A model generated the notes under the pieces. It was given only the letters and a program-made list of their open reading frames with translations, was not told where the DNA came from and ran no database searches. A stretch of 60,778 nucleotides of DNA, taken from JBCCFW01 sp039029535 (GTDB taxonomy: Bacteria; Acidobacteriota; JBCCFW01). The stretch lies in NCBI GenBank assembly GCA_039029535.1, contig JBCCFW010000025.1, positions 1 to 60,778 of the forward strand, given 5' to 3'. The position numbers and the translations under genes were made by a program. Shown here piece by piece: positions 27,031 through 35,623 of the stretch (positions within the stretch are counted from its first letter, which is position 1; the number at the start of each line of letters is the position of its first letter).

Positions 27031-27507
27031 TCAGCGCTCGCTTCGGCAGAAGCCGCCGGACGTCAGGTCGGGGACCTCGCCCGCGAGCCAGCGCGTGAAC
27101 AGCTCCTCGAGGTCGTAGCACTCCTCGTGGTAGTCCCCGTCGTAGAGCGACACGATGCGTCCTTCGGCGTCGCAGTCGACCAGCGAGTGCTCGGCGCAGC
27201 CCCAGTCGATGACGGGCAGCCAGCCTTCCTCGACCTCCTCGTCCTCGCGGACGACCGCGGTGCTCTCGAGGAGGTCGCCCCAGGAGCCTGGGTGACCGCC
27301 GGGCAAGCCGATGAGCCCGTAGCCCGGCCCGAAGCCGCCGTTGCTGACCTCCGTGTAGCAACGTCGGAGCAGAGGTGGCAGCTCGACGCCGAGGCTCTCC
27401 TCGATGAAGGCGATCCCCTCGGCGGACACGACGGAGTGCCAGCGCGTGTCGGCCTTCGTCCCAGCGTGCTCGTGGAGGCGTCGCAGCAGCTCGTCGAGCT
27501 TGCTCAC
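27031..27507 (-). CDS. SMI1/KNR4 family protein
   Basis: 158 residues from GTG 27507, which overlaps the aminotransferase stop (GTGA). SMI1/KNR4-like features: an early helix, LGVELPPLLRRCYTEVSNGGFGPGYGLIG, then PVIDWGCAEHSLVDC and a Gly/Trp-rich core. The family is widespread as immunity proteins to polymorphic toxins and as intracellular adaptors. No toxin gene is adjacent, so the role is unclear. Convergent with the retron RT, 16 bp away. Confidence 0.85.
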   Translation of the reverse strand: MSKLDELLRRLHEHAGTKADTRWHSVVSAEGIAFIEESLGVELPPLLRRCYTEVSNGGFGPGYGLIGLPGGHPGSWGDLLESTAVVREDEEVEEGWLPVIDWGCAEHSLVDCDAEGRIVSLYDGDYHEECYDLEELFTRWLAGEVPDLTSGGFCRSER

Positions 27508-28685
27508 GGGTTCGTCCTCAGGATGTCGGTGACGACATCGAGACCTTCCGCCAGCGTGGACGGTTCGACGATCGTGCTCACGACGACGACGCTCCGTGAC
27601 GTGAAGTCGAAGAGCCGACCCGGTTGCAACACGAGACCGTGCTCGACCATCAGCTTCGTGCAGAGCTCTTCGTCGTCGACGCTCATCTCCAGGATGGCGT
27701 GCCAACCCGCCTCCCCGGGCAAGAGCTGAAGCTCCGGCATGGCGTTCACGCGAGAGCGCAGGATGTCGAGGTCCTTCGCGATCCGCTCCCGACACCGCTC
27801 CCGCCACTCGGCGCTCGCCGGCAACAGCTTCGGCAACGCGAGCTGCACCGGCGTCGACAGGTTGAGCTGCGCGTCGGCGACCCACTCCAGCCGCTCGCGA
27901 AGCCGGGACAGCTCCTTCTCCGGCCCCGTGCTGAGCACCCAGGACAGCTTGAGCTGGGGCAGGCCCGCCGTCTTCGAGAGCCCACCCAGCACGCAGCCGA
28001 GGGCCTCCTCCTCTCGACACGCGTCGAGCAGGCTCGGCACGACCGAGCCGTCCCAGGCGAACTCGCGGAACACCTCGTCGCTCAGGAGCAGCAGGTTCCG
28101 CTCGCGACAGAGCCGGGCGAGCCCGCGGGCCTCCTGGTCGGACAGGCACGAGGCCGTCGGGTTGTTCGGGTGGACGACCAACACGATCCGGGAACGCTCG
28201 CTGAGCCGCGAAGCCAGCGCGTCGAGGTCGAGGGACCAGCGTCCGGCCTCCGGGTCGAGCCGCAGCGGGTAGCTCACCAGCTCGACACCCTCGAGCTGAG
28301 CGAGCACCGACAGCAGGGGGTAGCTCGGCGTCGGGACGAGCACCTCGTCGCCCGGCTCGCAGAGGCACTTGAAGAGGAAGGCGTAGGCCTCGCTCGTCGA
28401 CGCGGTGAGGAAGACGTCGTCGCGCTCGACGCGGAGCCCCGTCTCCGCGCAGTGAGCGACCACGGCATCCCGAGCCTCGGGCAGGCCGGCCGCCTCGGGG
28501 CGATGGTTGGCGATGCCCGTCACCCGCAACAGGTCGGCGAGCACCTCGTCGTCCCAGGCCAGGCCGGCCCTCGCCGGGTTCGCCGTCGTGAGGTCGAGGA
28601 GCGGGAGGCCCTTTGCCACGCGCCGCTCGCGTGCTCGGGTGAGCGCGTTCGGCGTGAGATCCTCGGGGAAGCGACGGGACGACAT
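27504..28685 (-). CDS. PLP-dependent class I/II aminotransferase
   Basis: 393 residues from ATG 28685. Fold type I aminotransferase blocks: VHPNNPTASCLSDQEARGL (PLP and substrate region), LLLLSDEVFREFAWDG, and the Schiff-base Lys in GGLSKTAGLPQLKLSW. TSEAYAFLFKCLCEPGDEVL and TPSYPLL are also family-typical. It transfers amino groups between an amino acid and a 2-oxo acid; the substrate cannot be assigned. Operon with the SMI1/KNR4 gene (4-bp overlap). The repeat element at 28705 begins only 20 bp upstream and occupies the promoter region shared with the ROK gene. Confidence 0.88.
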   Translation of the reverse strand: MSSRRFPEDLTPNALTRARERRVAKGLPLLDLTTANPARAGLAWDDEVLADLLRVTGIANHRPEAAGLPEARDAVVAHCAETGLRVERDDVFLTASTSEAYAFLFKCLCEPGDEVLVPTPSYPLLSVLAQLEGVELVSYPLRLDPEAGRWSLDLDALASRLSERSRIVLVVHPNNPTASCLSDQEARGLARLCRERNLLLLSDEVFREFAWDGSVVPSLLDACREEEALGCVLGGLSKTAGLPQLKLSWVLSTGPEKELSRLRERLEWVADAQLNLSTPVQLALPKLLPASAEWRERCRERIAKDLDILRSRVNAMPELQLLPGEAGWHAILEMSVDDEELCTKLMVEHGLVLQPGRLFDFTSRSVVVVSTIVEPSTLAEGLDVVTDILRTNP

Positions 28686-28704
28686 GGTGCATCCTCTCGC
28701 AGAC

Positions 28705-28883
28705 AGCCCGGACATTTCATGAGTGTTCGTCGCGAGTGGCCGGAGCTGCTAGCCGAGAAGGGCGAACGTAGCCTCGAGGCCCGGAGGCGCACTTGCCGGT
28801 GCGTTGAGGACCGAGGGGCGAGTACGCCCTTCGCAGGCAGCAGATCTGGTCACGCAGCAGGAGACTCATGAATTGTCCGGGCT
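28705..28883. repeat. 179-bp inverted-repeat element, copy A
   Basis: Bounded by AGCCCGGACATTTCATGAGT (28705-28724) and its complement at 28864-28883 (one mismatch). The interior aligns over its whole length with the reverse complement of 57440-57617, with shared blocks such as GCGAGTGGCCGG, GGCCGGAGGCG or CCCGGAGGCG, GAGGGGCGAG, CCCTTCGCAG and GGTCACGCAG. Several predicted helices are kept by paired changes between the copies. It fills the 211-bp gap between two divergent genes. No coding capacity of its own. Confidence 0.85.
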
Positions 28884-28896
28884 GAGGGGAGCGAAG

Positions 28897-29787
28897 ATGG
28901 CCGGAAGCACGATCGGAGTGGACTTCGGAGGGACCGGGCTCAAGGCCGCCGTCGTGGTCGACGGTCGCGTGGAAACCGAGGCCCGTCGCGACACCGGCGC
29001 GGGTCGACCGGCCGCCGCCATCCTCGACGACATCGCCGAGCTCGCCCGAGAGCTCGACCCTCAGCCGGACGGGCTCGGCCTCGCCATCCCCGGGGAGGTC
29101 GATGAAGACGGCGCCTGCTGGCGGCTCCCCAACGTCCCTCACTTCGAGCAGGTCCGCATCGCCGCCGAGCTCGAGAAGAGGCTCGGCTGTCGGGTCGCCG
29201 TCGAGAACGACGCGACCACCGCCGCCTGGGCCGAGCTCCGACACGGTCACGGCCGCGACGTCGCGAGCTTCCTCCTGTTCACCCTCGGCACGGGCGTGGG
29301 CGGAGGGCTGGTTCTCGACGGTCGCGTGCGACGCGGTCGCCACGGCTTCGCCGGGGAGGTCGGTCACGTCTTCGCGGGCATCGACGACGACATCGTCTGC
29401 GCGTGTGACTCCACCGGCTGTCTCGAAGTGGGTGCCGGAACCTCCGGCCTGCAACGCAGCCACGAGCGAGCCGGTGGGGCGAGCGACACGAGCCCGAAGG
29501 CCATCGCCGAGGCAGCCGAGCAAGGCGATGCCGCGGGTCTCTCCGCCTTCGACGCGATGGGCGTCGCCCTCGGACGCGGGATCGCCTCCATCCAGGCGGT
29601 GCTCGATCTCGACGCCCTCGTCTTCACCGGCGGCATCGCGGCGTCGATGCACCTCATCGAGCCGAGCCTGCGACGGACTCTCGAGGAACGCGCCTACGCG
29701 CCGCCGCTCGCGGCCATCCCGTTCCTGCGTTCCGAGCTGGGCGGCCGCGCTGGGGTCATCGGCGCGGCCGAGCTGCTCAGAAGTTGA
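28897..29787 (+). CDS. ROK-family sugar kinase
   Basis: 296 residues from ATG 28897, preceded by GAGGGGA at 28884; upstream in-frame codons lie in the repeat element and are discounted. The N-terminal ATP-binding motif is GVDFGGTGLKAAVV; NDATTAAWAE holds the catalytic Asp region; TLGTGVGGGLVLDG is the second phosphate loop. The ROK zinc motif is CACDSTGCLEVG (about 168-179), slightly altered from CxCGxxGCxE. Probably phosphorylates glucose or a related hexose. Its last 11 bp overlap the convergent amidohydrolase. Confidence 0.9.
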   Translation: MAGSTIGVDFGGTGLKAAVVVDGRVETEARRDTGAGRPAAAILDDIAELARELDPQPDGLGLAIPGEVDEDGACWRLPNVPHFEQVRIAAELEKRLGCRVAVENDATTAAWAELRHGHGRDVASFLLFTLGTGVGGGLVLDGRVRRGRHGFAGEVGHVFAGIDDDIVCACDSTGCLEVGAGTSGLQRSHERAGGASDTSPKAIAEAAEQGDAAGLSAFDAMGVALGRGIASIQAVLDLDALVFTGGIAASMHLIEPSLRRTLEERAYAPPLAAIPFLRSELGGRAGVIGAAELLRS

Positions 29788-31087
29788 GCTCGGGTCGCGG
29801 CCAGAGCTCGAGTGTCGTGTCGCGGTAGGTCCGCTGCGGGAGTCCCTTGAGCCGACCGCGGTAGGCCACGCCGTCCTTGAGGACCTCGCGGAGGGCCCCC
29901 AGGTCGAGTAGGGCCGGGTCGTCGAGGACGTCACCTTCGCAGATGAGCATGTCGGCCCGCTTCCCCTTCTCGAGGACGCCGGTGTCGGTCTGGTCGACCT
30001 TCTCCGCGCCCAGCCCCGTCATCGCGTGCCAGGCCTGGAGTGGCGTGAGACCGTCCTGGGTGAGGGCGACCATCTCCATGTAGTTGCGACCGTGCATGCC
30101 GGGGAGCACGGGGTCGGTGCCGGCCAACAGCGGGAGCCCCGCCGCGTGGGCGTGCTGCACCGCTTCCCGGTGGACTTCGGCGACCTTGCGCGCCTTCTCC
30201 ATGACGAAGGGGGAGAGCCCCTTGCTCTTGGGGAGCTCGTTGACGACCCAGGAGGTCGGCGTGACCGCGCAGCCGCGGGCCGCCGCCTTCTCGGCCAGCT
30301 CGGCGTCGAGGAAGGAGGCGTGCTGGATGTCGTCGACGCCGTTCTCGATGGCCATCTCGATGCCGGCCCGCGAGTGGGCATGAGCCGCCACGGGCAGGCC
30401 GCGGGCGTCGGCCTCGAGACAGATGGCCCGCACTTCCTCCGCGCTGAAGTCCTGGTTCTCGAGGTGGTCGCCAGGGGAGGCGACACCCGGGCTCGTGCAG
30501 ATCTTGATGAGGTCGGCGCCGCAACCGGCCAGCTCGCGCACGCGCTGGCGACCTTCCCACGGTCCGTCGACCAGGCTGGACGGTCGACCCGGGCCGGGCG
30601 GCCAGATCTTCGGAAGGTCGCCGCAGCAGCGATCGGGGCCACGGAAGTCGGCGTGGCCGCCGGTCGTCGAGAGCATGCAGATGGCAATCTTGAGCCGCGG
30701 GCCGATGATCGAGCCATCGTCGATGAGCCGCTTGACGATGTGGGTCGCCCCGCCGACGTCGCGGACGGTCGTGACCCCGCCCTCGACCAGGGTCGCGTGC
30801 AGCACCTTCTCGACCCAGAGCAGGACGTCTTGACCCGAGGCGCGCTCGAGGTCGGAGTCTTCCAGCCCGAGCAGGGTCACGTGTCCGTGGGCATCGACGA
30901 GGCCCGGGGTCACCGTGTACTTCGAGCAGTCGATGCGGACCTGTGTCTCGCCCGTGCCGCTGAAGGAATGGGGGCGGATGTCCTGGATGCGGTCGCCACC
31001 CAGGTAGACGTCCACGCCGTGGTGGATCGAGGCCTCGTCGGAGCTCTTGCCGTCGTAGAGCGTCTTGACGTTGCTGAGAACGATCAT
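29777..31087 (-). CDS. Amidohydrolase (imidazolonepropionase/Xaa-Pro dipeptidase-like)
   Basis: 436 residues from ATG 31087. Metal-dependent TIM-barrel hydrolase: the HxH pair is in VDAHGHVTLLG, a metal-bridging Lys candidate is in CGADLIKICTSPG, further His ligands are in AHAHSRAGIEMA and DIQHASFLD, and the Asp is in LLAGTDPVLPG. The C-terminal sandwich segment LEKGKRADMLICEGD is typical. Such enzymes split cyclic amides or dipeptide derivatives. No signal peptide. The start nearly coincides with that of the divergent LMF gene, so promoters overlap coding sequence. Confidence 0.88.
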   Translation of the reverse strand: MIVLSNVKTLYDGKSSDEASIHHGVDVYLGGDRIQDIRPHSFSGTGETQVRIDCSKYTVTPGLVDAHGHVTLLGLEDSDLERASGQDVLLWVEKVLHATLVEGGVTTVRDVGGATHIVKRLIDDGSIIGPRLKIAICMLSTTGGHADFRGPDRCCGDLPKIWPPGPGRPSSLVDGPWEGRQRVRELAGCGADLIKICTSPGVASPGDHLENQDFSAEEVRAICLEADARGLPVAAHAHSRAGIEMAIENGVDDIQHASFLDAELAEKAAARGCAVTPTSWVVNELPKSKGLSPFVMEKARKVAEVHREAVQHAHAAGLPLLAGTDPVLPGMHGRNYMEMVALTQDGLTPLQAWHAMTGLGAEKVDQTDTGVLEKGKRADMLICEGDVLDDPALLDLGALREVLKDGVAYRGRLKGLPQRTYRDTTLELWPRPELNF

Positions 31088-32726
31088 GGCGGCCCGCACC
31101 TCCTGGGCGGCATTCTACGCTCCCGTGCACGAGGAAGAAGACCAGGGTGGTAAGCCCGCGGATTTCGTGTCCCCCGACGGCTCTCCTGCGCCCGGAAGAC
31201 GCTGGCCGGAGCTCGCCGCGCTCCTCGACCGGCACGGGCCGGGCGGTGAGTATCGGGTCGGGCCCTGGCTCTTCCTCCGTGGCCTGGGCGCCACGCTTCT
31301 CATCGCCTTCGTCTCATTTTGGGTCCAGCTCGACGCCCTGGTCGGACCTCACGGCATCCTCCCCGCCGAGGGCTACCTCGACGCCGTGCAGCGTCACTTC
31401 GGCGAGGACGCCTGGTGGCGCGTGCCCACCCTGGCCTGGTGGACGGGCGGCAGCTCTGGCGCGTTGCACGGGATCTGTGCCGTCGGCTGCCTGGCCTCCC
31501 TGGCCGTCGTGGTCGGGAGTTGCACGGCGCCCGCGCTGTTCGTCGCCTGGGCCTGCTACCTGTCGATCTTCTCGGTGGGGCAGGACTTCCTGTCGTTTCA
31601 GTGGGACATCCTCCTTCTCGAAACGACCTTCCTCGCGATCTTCCTTGCGCCGTGGAGCTGGCGTCCGAGCGGTCCGAGCCCGCTGCCCGCCATCCCCCGG
31701 CTCCTGCTGTGGTGGCTGCTCTTCCGGCTCATGGTCCTGTCCGGCGCGGTCAAGCTCGCCAGCGGTGACTCGAGCTGGATCGACCTCACCGCCCTCGACG
31801 TCCACTTCCAGACTCAGCCGCTCCCCAACCCGCTCTCGCGCTGGGCCCATCACTGGCCGCAGGGCTTGCGCGAGCTGAGCGTGGCGGGACACTTCGTCGT
31901 CGAGATCGGATTGCCGTTCCTCATCTGGGGTCCGCGCTGGGGACGCTACCTCGCCGCGTTCGGGCTCGCCGGCTTCATGCTCGTCATCGCCGCCACCGGG
32001 AACTACGGCTTCTTCAACCTGCTCGCCGCCCTGCCCTGTCTCTGCCTGCTCGACGATCTCGTCGTGCCGGAACGCTGGCGCGAGCGCCTGCTGCGTCCGA
32101 TGCCGTCGCTGCCGGCCTGGCGTGAGTGGGTGCTCGTGCCGCTCGCCCTCGTCGCCCTGACGGCGACCACCGGACGCTTCGTGGCCGAGCTCGACCGCAC
32201 GGCCTGGCTACCGTCGCGCACCCAGCCCCGTCCGCCGCCGTTGCCGGAGCCGGTCCAGACGGTGGTCGCCGAGACCCGGCCGTTGCTGCTCTTCAACTCT
32301 TACGGTCTCTTCCGCGTCATGACGACGACGCGACCCGAGCTGATCATCGAGGGCAGTCTCGACGGTCGCGAATGGCGGCCCTACGAGCTGAAGTACAAGC
32401 CGGGCGCGCTCGACCGTCGGCCGGCCCAGGTCGCGCCGCACATGCCGCGGCTCGACTGGCAGATGTGGTTCGCTGCGCTGCGCGGCGGACGTCGTGGTCC
32501 GCCGCGCTGGTTCCAGGGTCTCGTCCTGCAGCTCCTGCGGGGCTCACCCGACGTGCTCGCCCTCTTCGAGCACGACCCCTTCGACGGGACGCCGCCGCGC
32601 TACATTCGCGTGCTGCGCTATCGCTACGACTTCACCGAGGAGGGGAACGACGCGGTCTGGCAACGTGAGCTCCTGGGCACGTACCTTCGCCCGCAGTCGC
32701 TGCCGCCGTCTCGGCCTCAGGGATAG
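31086..32726 (+). CDS. Lipase maturation factor (LMF1-like) family membrane protein
   Basis: About 546 residues if ATG 31086 is used; GTG 31125 is an alternative that avoids overlap with the divergent amidohydrolase start. The N-terminal two thirds carry many hydrophobic segments; the family block FSVGQDFLSFQWDILLLETT is clear, followed by ATGNYGFFNLLA. The soluble C-terminal third includes the YELKYKPGALDRRPAQVAPH and PRLDWQMWFAAL blocks of LMF proteins. In animals LMF1 matures lipases in the ER. The role of bacterial homologues is unknown. Ends 11 bp from the convergent M23 peptidase gene. Confidence 0.87.
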   Translation: MAARTSWAAFYAPVHEEEDQGGKPADFVSPDGSPAPGRRWPELAALLDRHGPGGEYRVGPWLFLRGLGATLLIAFVSFWVQLDALVGPHGILPAEGYLDAVQRHFGEDAWWRVPTLAWWTGGSSGALHGICAVGCLASLAVVVGSCTAPALFVAWACYLSIFSVGQDFLSFQWDILLLETTFLAIFLAPWSWRPSGPSPLPAIPRLLLWWLLFRLMVLSGAVKLASGDSSWIDLTALDVHFQTQPLPNPLSRWAHHWPQGLRELSVAGHFVVEIGLPFLIWGPRWGRYLAAFGLAGFMLVIAATGNYGFFNLLAALPCLCLLDDLVVPERWRERLLRPMPSLPAWREWVLVPLALVALTATTGRFVAELDRTAWLPSRTQPRPPPLPEPVQTVVAETRPLLLFNSYGLFRVMTTTRPELIIEGSLDGREWRPYELKYKPGALDRRPAQVAPHMPRLDWQMWFAALRGGRRGPPRWFQGLVLQLLRGSPDVLALFEHDPFDGTPPRYIRVLRYRYDFTEEGNDAVWQRELLGTYLRPQSLPPSRPQG

Positions 32727-32737
32727 CCGAGCAAGGG

Positions 32738-34630
32738 TCAGTCGCACTCTGCCAGGAACTGCGGACAGCACGAGCTCGGCGGAGTCGGCCGCTCGACGCC
32801 GGCGTGATCACGACCGTGGGAGCCTTCGCGGGTCTCCGTGAGCGGGACGGCGAGGAAGAACACGCTCTCCGTCGGCGTGCCGACCAGCAACGACGAGAGC
32901 CCGCCGGTCGTGCAGGTGAGCGGGGTCGAGTCGGCGAAGCTCCCGAGCGTGCCGAGGTAGACGGCGTGATCGGTGGCGACGACCGAGCACGAGTCGCCCC
33001 AGCTCAGACGCAGGATGTCGCCGTCCTCCTTCGTGAGCCGGAGCGCGGTGGCTGCGTCGTCTCCTTCCACGCGACCCGGTGCGAAGCTCGTCGACTCGAA
33101 GCGATCGCCGTCGGTGAGGACCACCTCGTCGACGACCACCGTGGCGGTCGCGCCGGTAGACGAGGTGCCGATTCCCGTGCGGAAGCCCGCCGCGGGAAAC
33201 TCGCGGTCGTCCCAGCGTCGTCGCACGACCTCGCGTCCATCGAGGGTGAGCACGGCGGTCGCTTCGCGGGTGCCGAGCCGTGTTCCTTCGAGGCCCCAGT
33301 GACGCCAGCTCCCGACGTCGATGAACACGGGAGCGAGGGTCGATCGGATGACGTCACCGACGTCCTTCACGATGAGACCGGCCCGCGCCGCGCCGGCGTC
33401 GCCTCGAAGCGTGGCCGCGAAGGCCAGGCCGTTGGCATCGGTGACGAAGTGCAGCGGGTAGACGTTGTCGCCGTCATCGAGCGTGAGCTGCTCGGGGCGC
33501 ACCCAGGCGTCGGCCGACCAACGCGGACGCTCGCCACCGAGGTCGACTTGCACGCCGGCGCGCTGACCGCTCGTCTCGCTGGTCGACGCGTCGAGGGCAC
33601 GCAGCGATCGCAGGCCGACCCGCGCGACGTCGTCGGCGATGTCGACGCTCGTGCGTTCTCCGCTCGTGCTGATGACCTCCGTCCAGCCGACGGGAGGCAC
33701 CACGCCGTCCTCGAAGCCCTCGCGTCGATCGAGACGGGTGAGCGCGGCGAGCTCGACTCGCGCGCCGGTGGCCGCGTTGCCGGCCACGTCGACCACTCGG
33801 GGCACGAGGGCGGTGCAGGCCGGCGGCAGCTTGCGGACGAGGAGGCCGTGATGGAGGTCGCTGCGACCGGCCGCGACCATGTCGGAGCGCTGATAGCCCT
33901 CGACCGCGATGTCGTCGCGCCAGGCCAGGGCGTCACCGCGGCCTTCGTTGATGGTGGTCTTGTCGTCGAAGTCGACCACGCGGGTCTCGAGGAGCTCGGC
34001 GTCGGCCCAGAGCTCGACCTCGGCGCGCACGAGATCGCCCTCGTCCTTGTTCGGTGCCTCGAAGACGAAGCGCACGAGCCGACCACCGGCCGAATGTCCG
34101 ATGCGATCGAGTCGTGGCGCAGCGAAGTTGGCGGTGTCGGTGTAGGTCATGTAGTGCATCGGATGCACCGAGTCGATCTCGAGCCCGCCGCCACGTCGGA
34201 TCTCGAAGTGGAGGTGCGGGTAGGTCGTGCCGTCCTCGCCGACCGTCCCCAGCAGCTGACCGGCGCGGACGTTCATCCCTTCGGTGAGACCGGGGGCCAG
34301 CGAGTCGAGGTGGAGATAGACGGCGGTGAGACGACCATCGGTCGGATGGTCCCAGCGCAGGACGACATGACGCGAGCTGTAGCCGTCGGTGCCGCCGGGG
34401 CCTTCGCGGAAGACCTCGGCGTCGGCGACGGCGATGACCGGCGTGCCGATGGGGGCGGGGAAGTCGATGCCGTCGTGGAAGTCCCAGAGCGCGTCGACGA
34501 TGCGGGGTCCGAACGAGGTGTTGATCGCCGGCGGTGTCGTGCCGTCCCCGACCGGCCAGAGCTCGGCGTGAGTCGTCGGGACGACGAGCAGCAGGCCGAG
34601 CGTCGTGACGAGAACGTGTCGTCGCATCAC
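32738..34630 (-). CDS. Secreted M23-family metallopeptidase with C-terminal beta domains
   Basis: About 630 residues from GTG 34630 (ATG 34627 is alternative), overlapping the GNAT stop. Signal peptide MRRHVLVTTLGLLLVVPTTHA. The M23 (LytM) domain occupies about residues 35-160. Numbered from the ATG, the zinc ligands are His51 and Asp55 in FHDGIDFPAP and the HLH pair at 138/140 in YPHLHFEIRRGG. Such enzymes cut peptidoglycan cross-links or pentaglycine-like peptides. About 450 residues of beta-rich sequence follow, and a tail PPSSCCPQFLAECD. No anchor seen; expected in periplasm or medium. Confidence 0.87.
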   Translation of the reverse strand: MMRRHVLVTTLGLLLVVPTTHAELWPVGDGTTPPAINTSFGPRIVDALWDFHDGIDFPAPIGTPVIAVADAEVFREGPGGTDGYSSRHVVLRWDHPTDGRLTAVYLHLDSLAPGLTEGMNVRAGQLLGTVGEDGTTYPHLHFEIRRGGGLEIDSVHPMHYMTYTDTANFAAPRLDRIGHSAGGRLVRFVFEAPNKDEGDLVRAEVELWADAELLETRVVDFDDKTTINEGRGDALAWRDDIAVEGYQRSDMVAAGRSDLHHGLLVRKLPPACTALVPRVVDVAGNAATGARVELAALTRLDRREGFEDGVVPPVGWTEVISTSGERTSVDIADDVARVGLRSLRALDASTSETSGQRAGVQVDLGGERPRWSADAWVRPEQLTLDDGDNVYPLHFVTDANGLAFAATLRGDAGAARAGLIVKDVGDVIRSTLAPVFIDVGSWRHWGLEGTRLGTREATAVLTLDGREVVRRRWDDREFPAAGFRTGIGTSSTGATATVVVDEVVLTDGDRFESTSFAPGRVEGDDAATALRLTKEDGDILRLSWGDSCSVVATDHAVYLGTLGSFADSTPLTCTTGGLSSLLVGTPTESVFFLAVPLTETREGSHGRDHAGVERPTPPSSCCPQFLAECD

Positions 34631-35451
34631 GGTGACGGGACCAGCCCTTCGCCCGGGAGCGTGAGCACCACCTTCGTGTAGGCGAGGAAGAAGCCGAGCC
34701 GTTCGGCGTTGCGCTCGGTGGGGATGCCGGGCTCCGAGTGGATGCAGGCGACCTTGCAGCCCTTCTCACGAGCTCGCTCGAGACGGGCGGCGATGAGGGC
34801 AGCCTGGATGCCGCGGCGGCGGTGATCGGAGAGGACGCTCGCTCCGAACAGGCCGGCGACCGGAGCCGCCGACTCCATGGCTCCCGAGCCGACCACGCGG
34901 CCCTCGTGCGTCACGGCGTAGGTGTCGCAGCGGGGGTACTTCGCGCAGCGCAGCCCCATGCCGAGCATGTCCTCGTCGGGATCGGTGCCTTCGGGGATGA
35001 AGCCGCGGCACGCGGTCGTCACGCACTCACGGAGCAGGTCGTCGTCGTCCGGGTCGATCCAGGCGACCTCGTAGCCGTCCGGCAAGGGATGGGAGAGGGC
35101 TGCCTGGAGGTCCTCGTCGGGGGTGAGGTGTCGCGCCATGACGTTGCCGAACTCGCGGAGACGGAAGCCCCGCTCGTAGAGACCGTCGCGAACGGAGGCA
35201 TGGGCGAAGGGCGCGAGCTCGACCCGCGGCTCCACCCCCCGCGAGGTGTAGAACGCGACGAGCTGGTCGAGCTCGGACTCGCTCGCCTCACCGGAGAGGC
35301 CGAGCCCCACGGCCTGATTCGACCAGGAGCCCGGGTAGTCGTAGGTGGCCCAGCCACCGCTGGGAAACTCGAGGGTCTCCGGTGAGATCTCGGCGGTGCC
35401 GACGGCCTGGCGGAGCTCTTCGAGTCGGGCGATCTCGGGTCGGGAGTACAT
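34627..35451 (-). CDS. GNAT-family N-acetyltransferase
   Basis: 274 residues from ATG 35451. The C-terminal half is GNAT: VVGSGAMESAAPVAGLFGAS then VLSDHRRRGIQAALIAARL, with the acetyl-CoA pyrophosphate-binding R/Q-x-x-G-x-A/G-like run RRRGIQAAL, and ERNAERLGFFLAYTKVVL. The N-terminal half (EISPETLEFPSGGWATYDYP) has no recognised fold. Substrate unknown. Operon with the M23 gene downstream (4-bp overlap). Confidence 0.85.
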   Translation of the reverse strand: MYSRPEIARLEELRQAVGTAEISPETLEFPSGGWATYDYPGSWSNQAVGLGLSGEASESELDQLVAFYTSRGVEPRVELAPFAHASVRDGLYERGFRLREFGNVMARHLTPDEDLQAALSHPLPDGYEVAWIDPDDDDLLRECVTTACRGFIPEGTDPDEDMLGMGLRCAKYPRCDTYAVTHEGRVVGSGAMESAAPVAGLFGASVLSDHRRRGIQAALIAARLERAREKGCKVACIHSEPGIPTERNAERLGFFLAYTKVVLTLPGEGLVPSP

Positions 35452-35623
35452 CGGGAGACATCCTGATTCGGGAGGGGGCAGGTCGGTCGCGATCTTGCGC
35501 TCGGGGACCGGAGTCTCGCCACCCCGAGACTGCCGGTGAGCGTGTCTGGTGTCCGCACCGCGTTCGAATTGTCGGCTCCCTCGGCCCCGTGCCATGCTCC
35601 GCGACCTTCCCGTGGAGCCCGTC

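Noticed and set aside
27031..27507. SMI1/KNR4 protein as a fourth retron component
   Set aside because: Convergent with the RT and coupled to an aminotransferase gene; no structural link.
28705..28883. Integron attC site
   Set aside because: Length and terminal symmetry are suggestive, but the RYYYAAC/GTTRRRY core sites are absent and no integrase is present.
28705..28883. Simple terminator hairpin
   Set aside because: Far too long, lies between divergent genes, and recurs as a diverged copy within a coding region.
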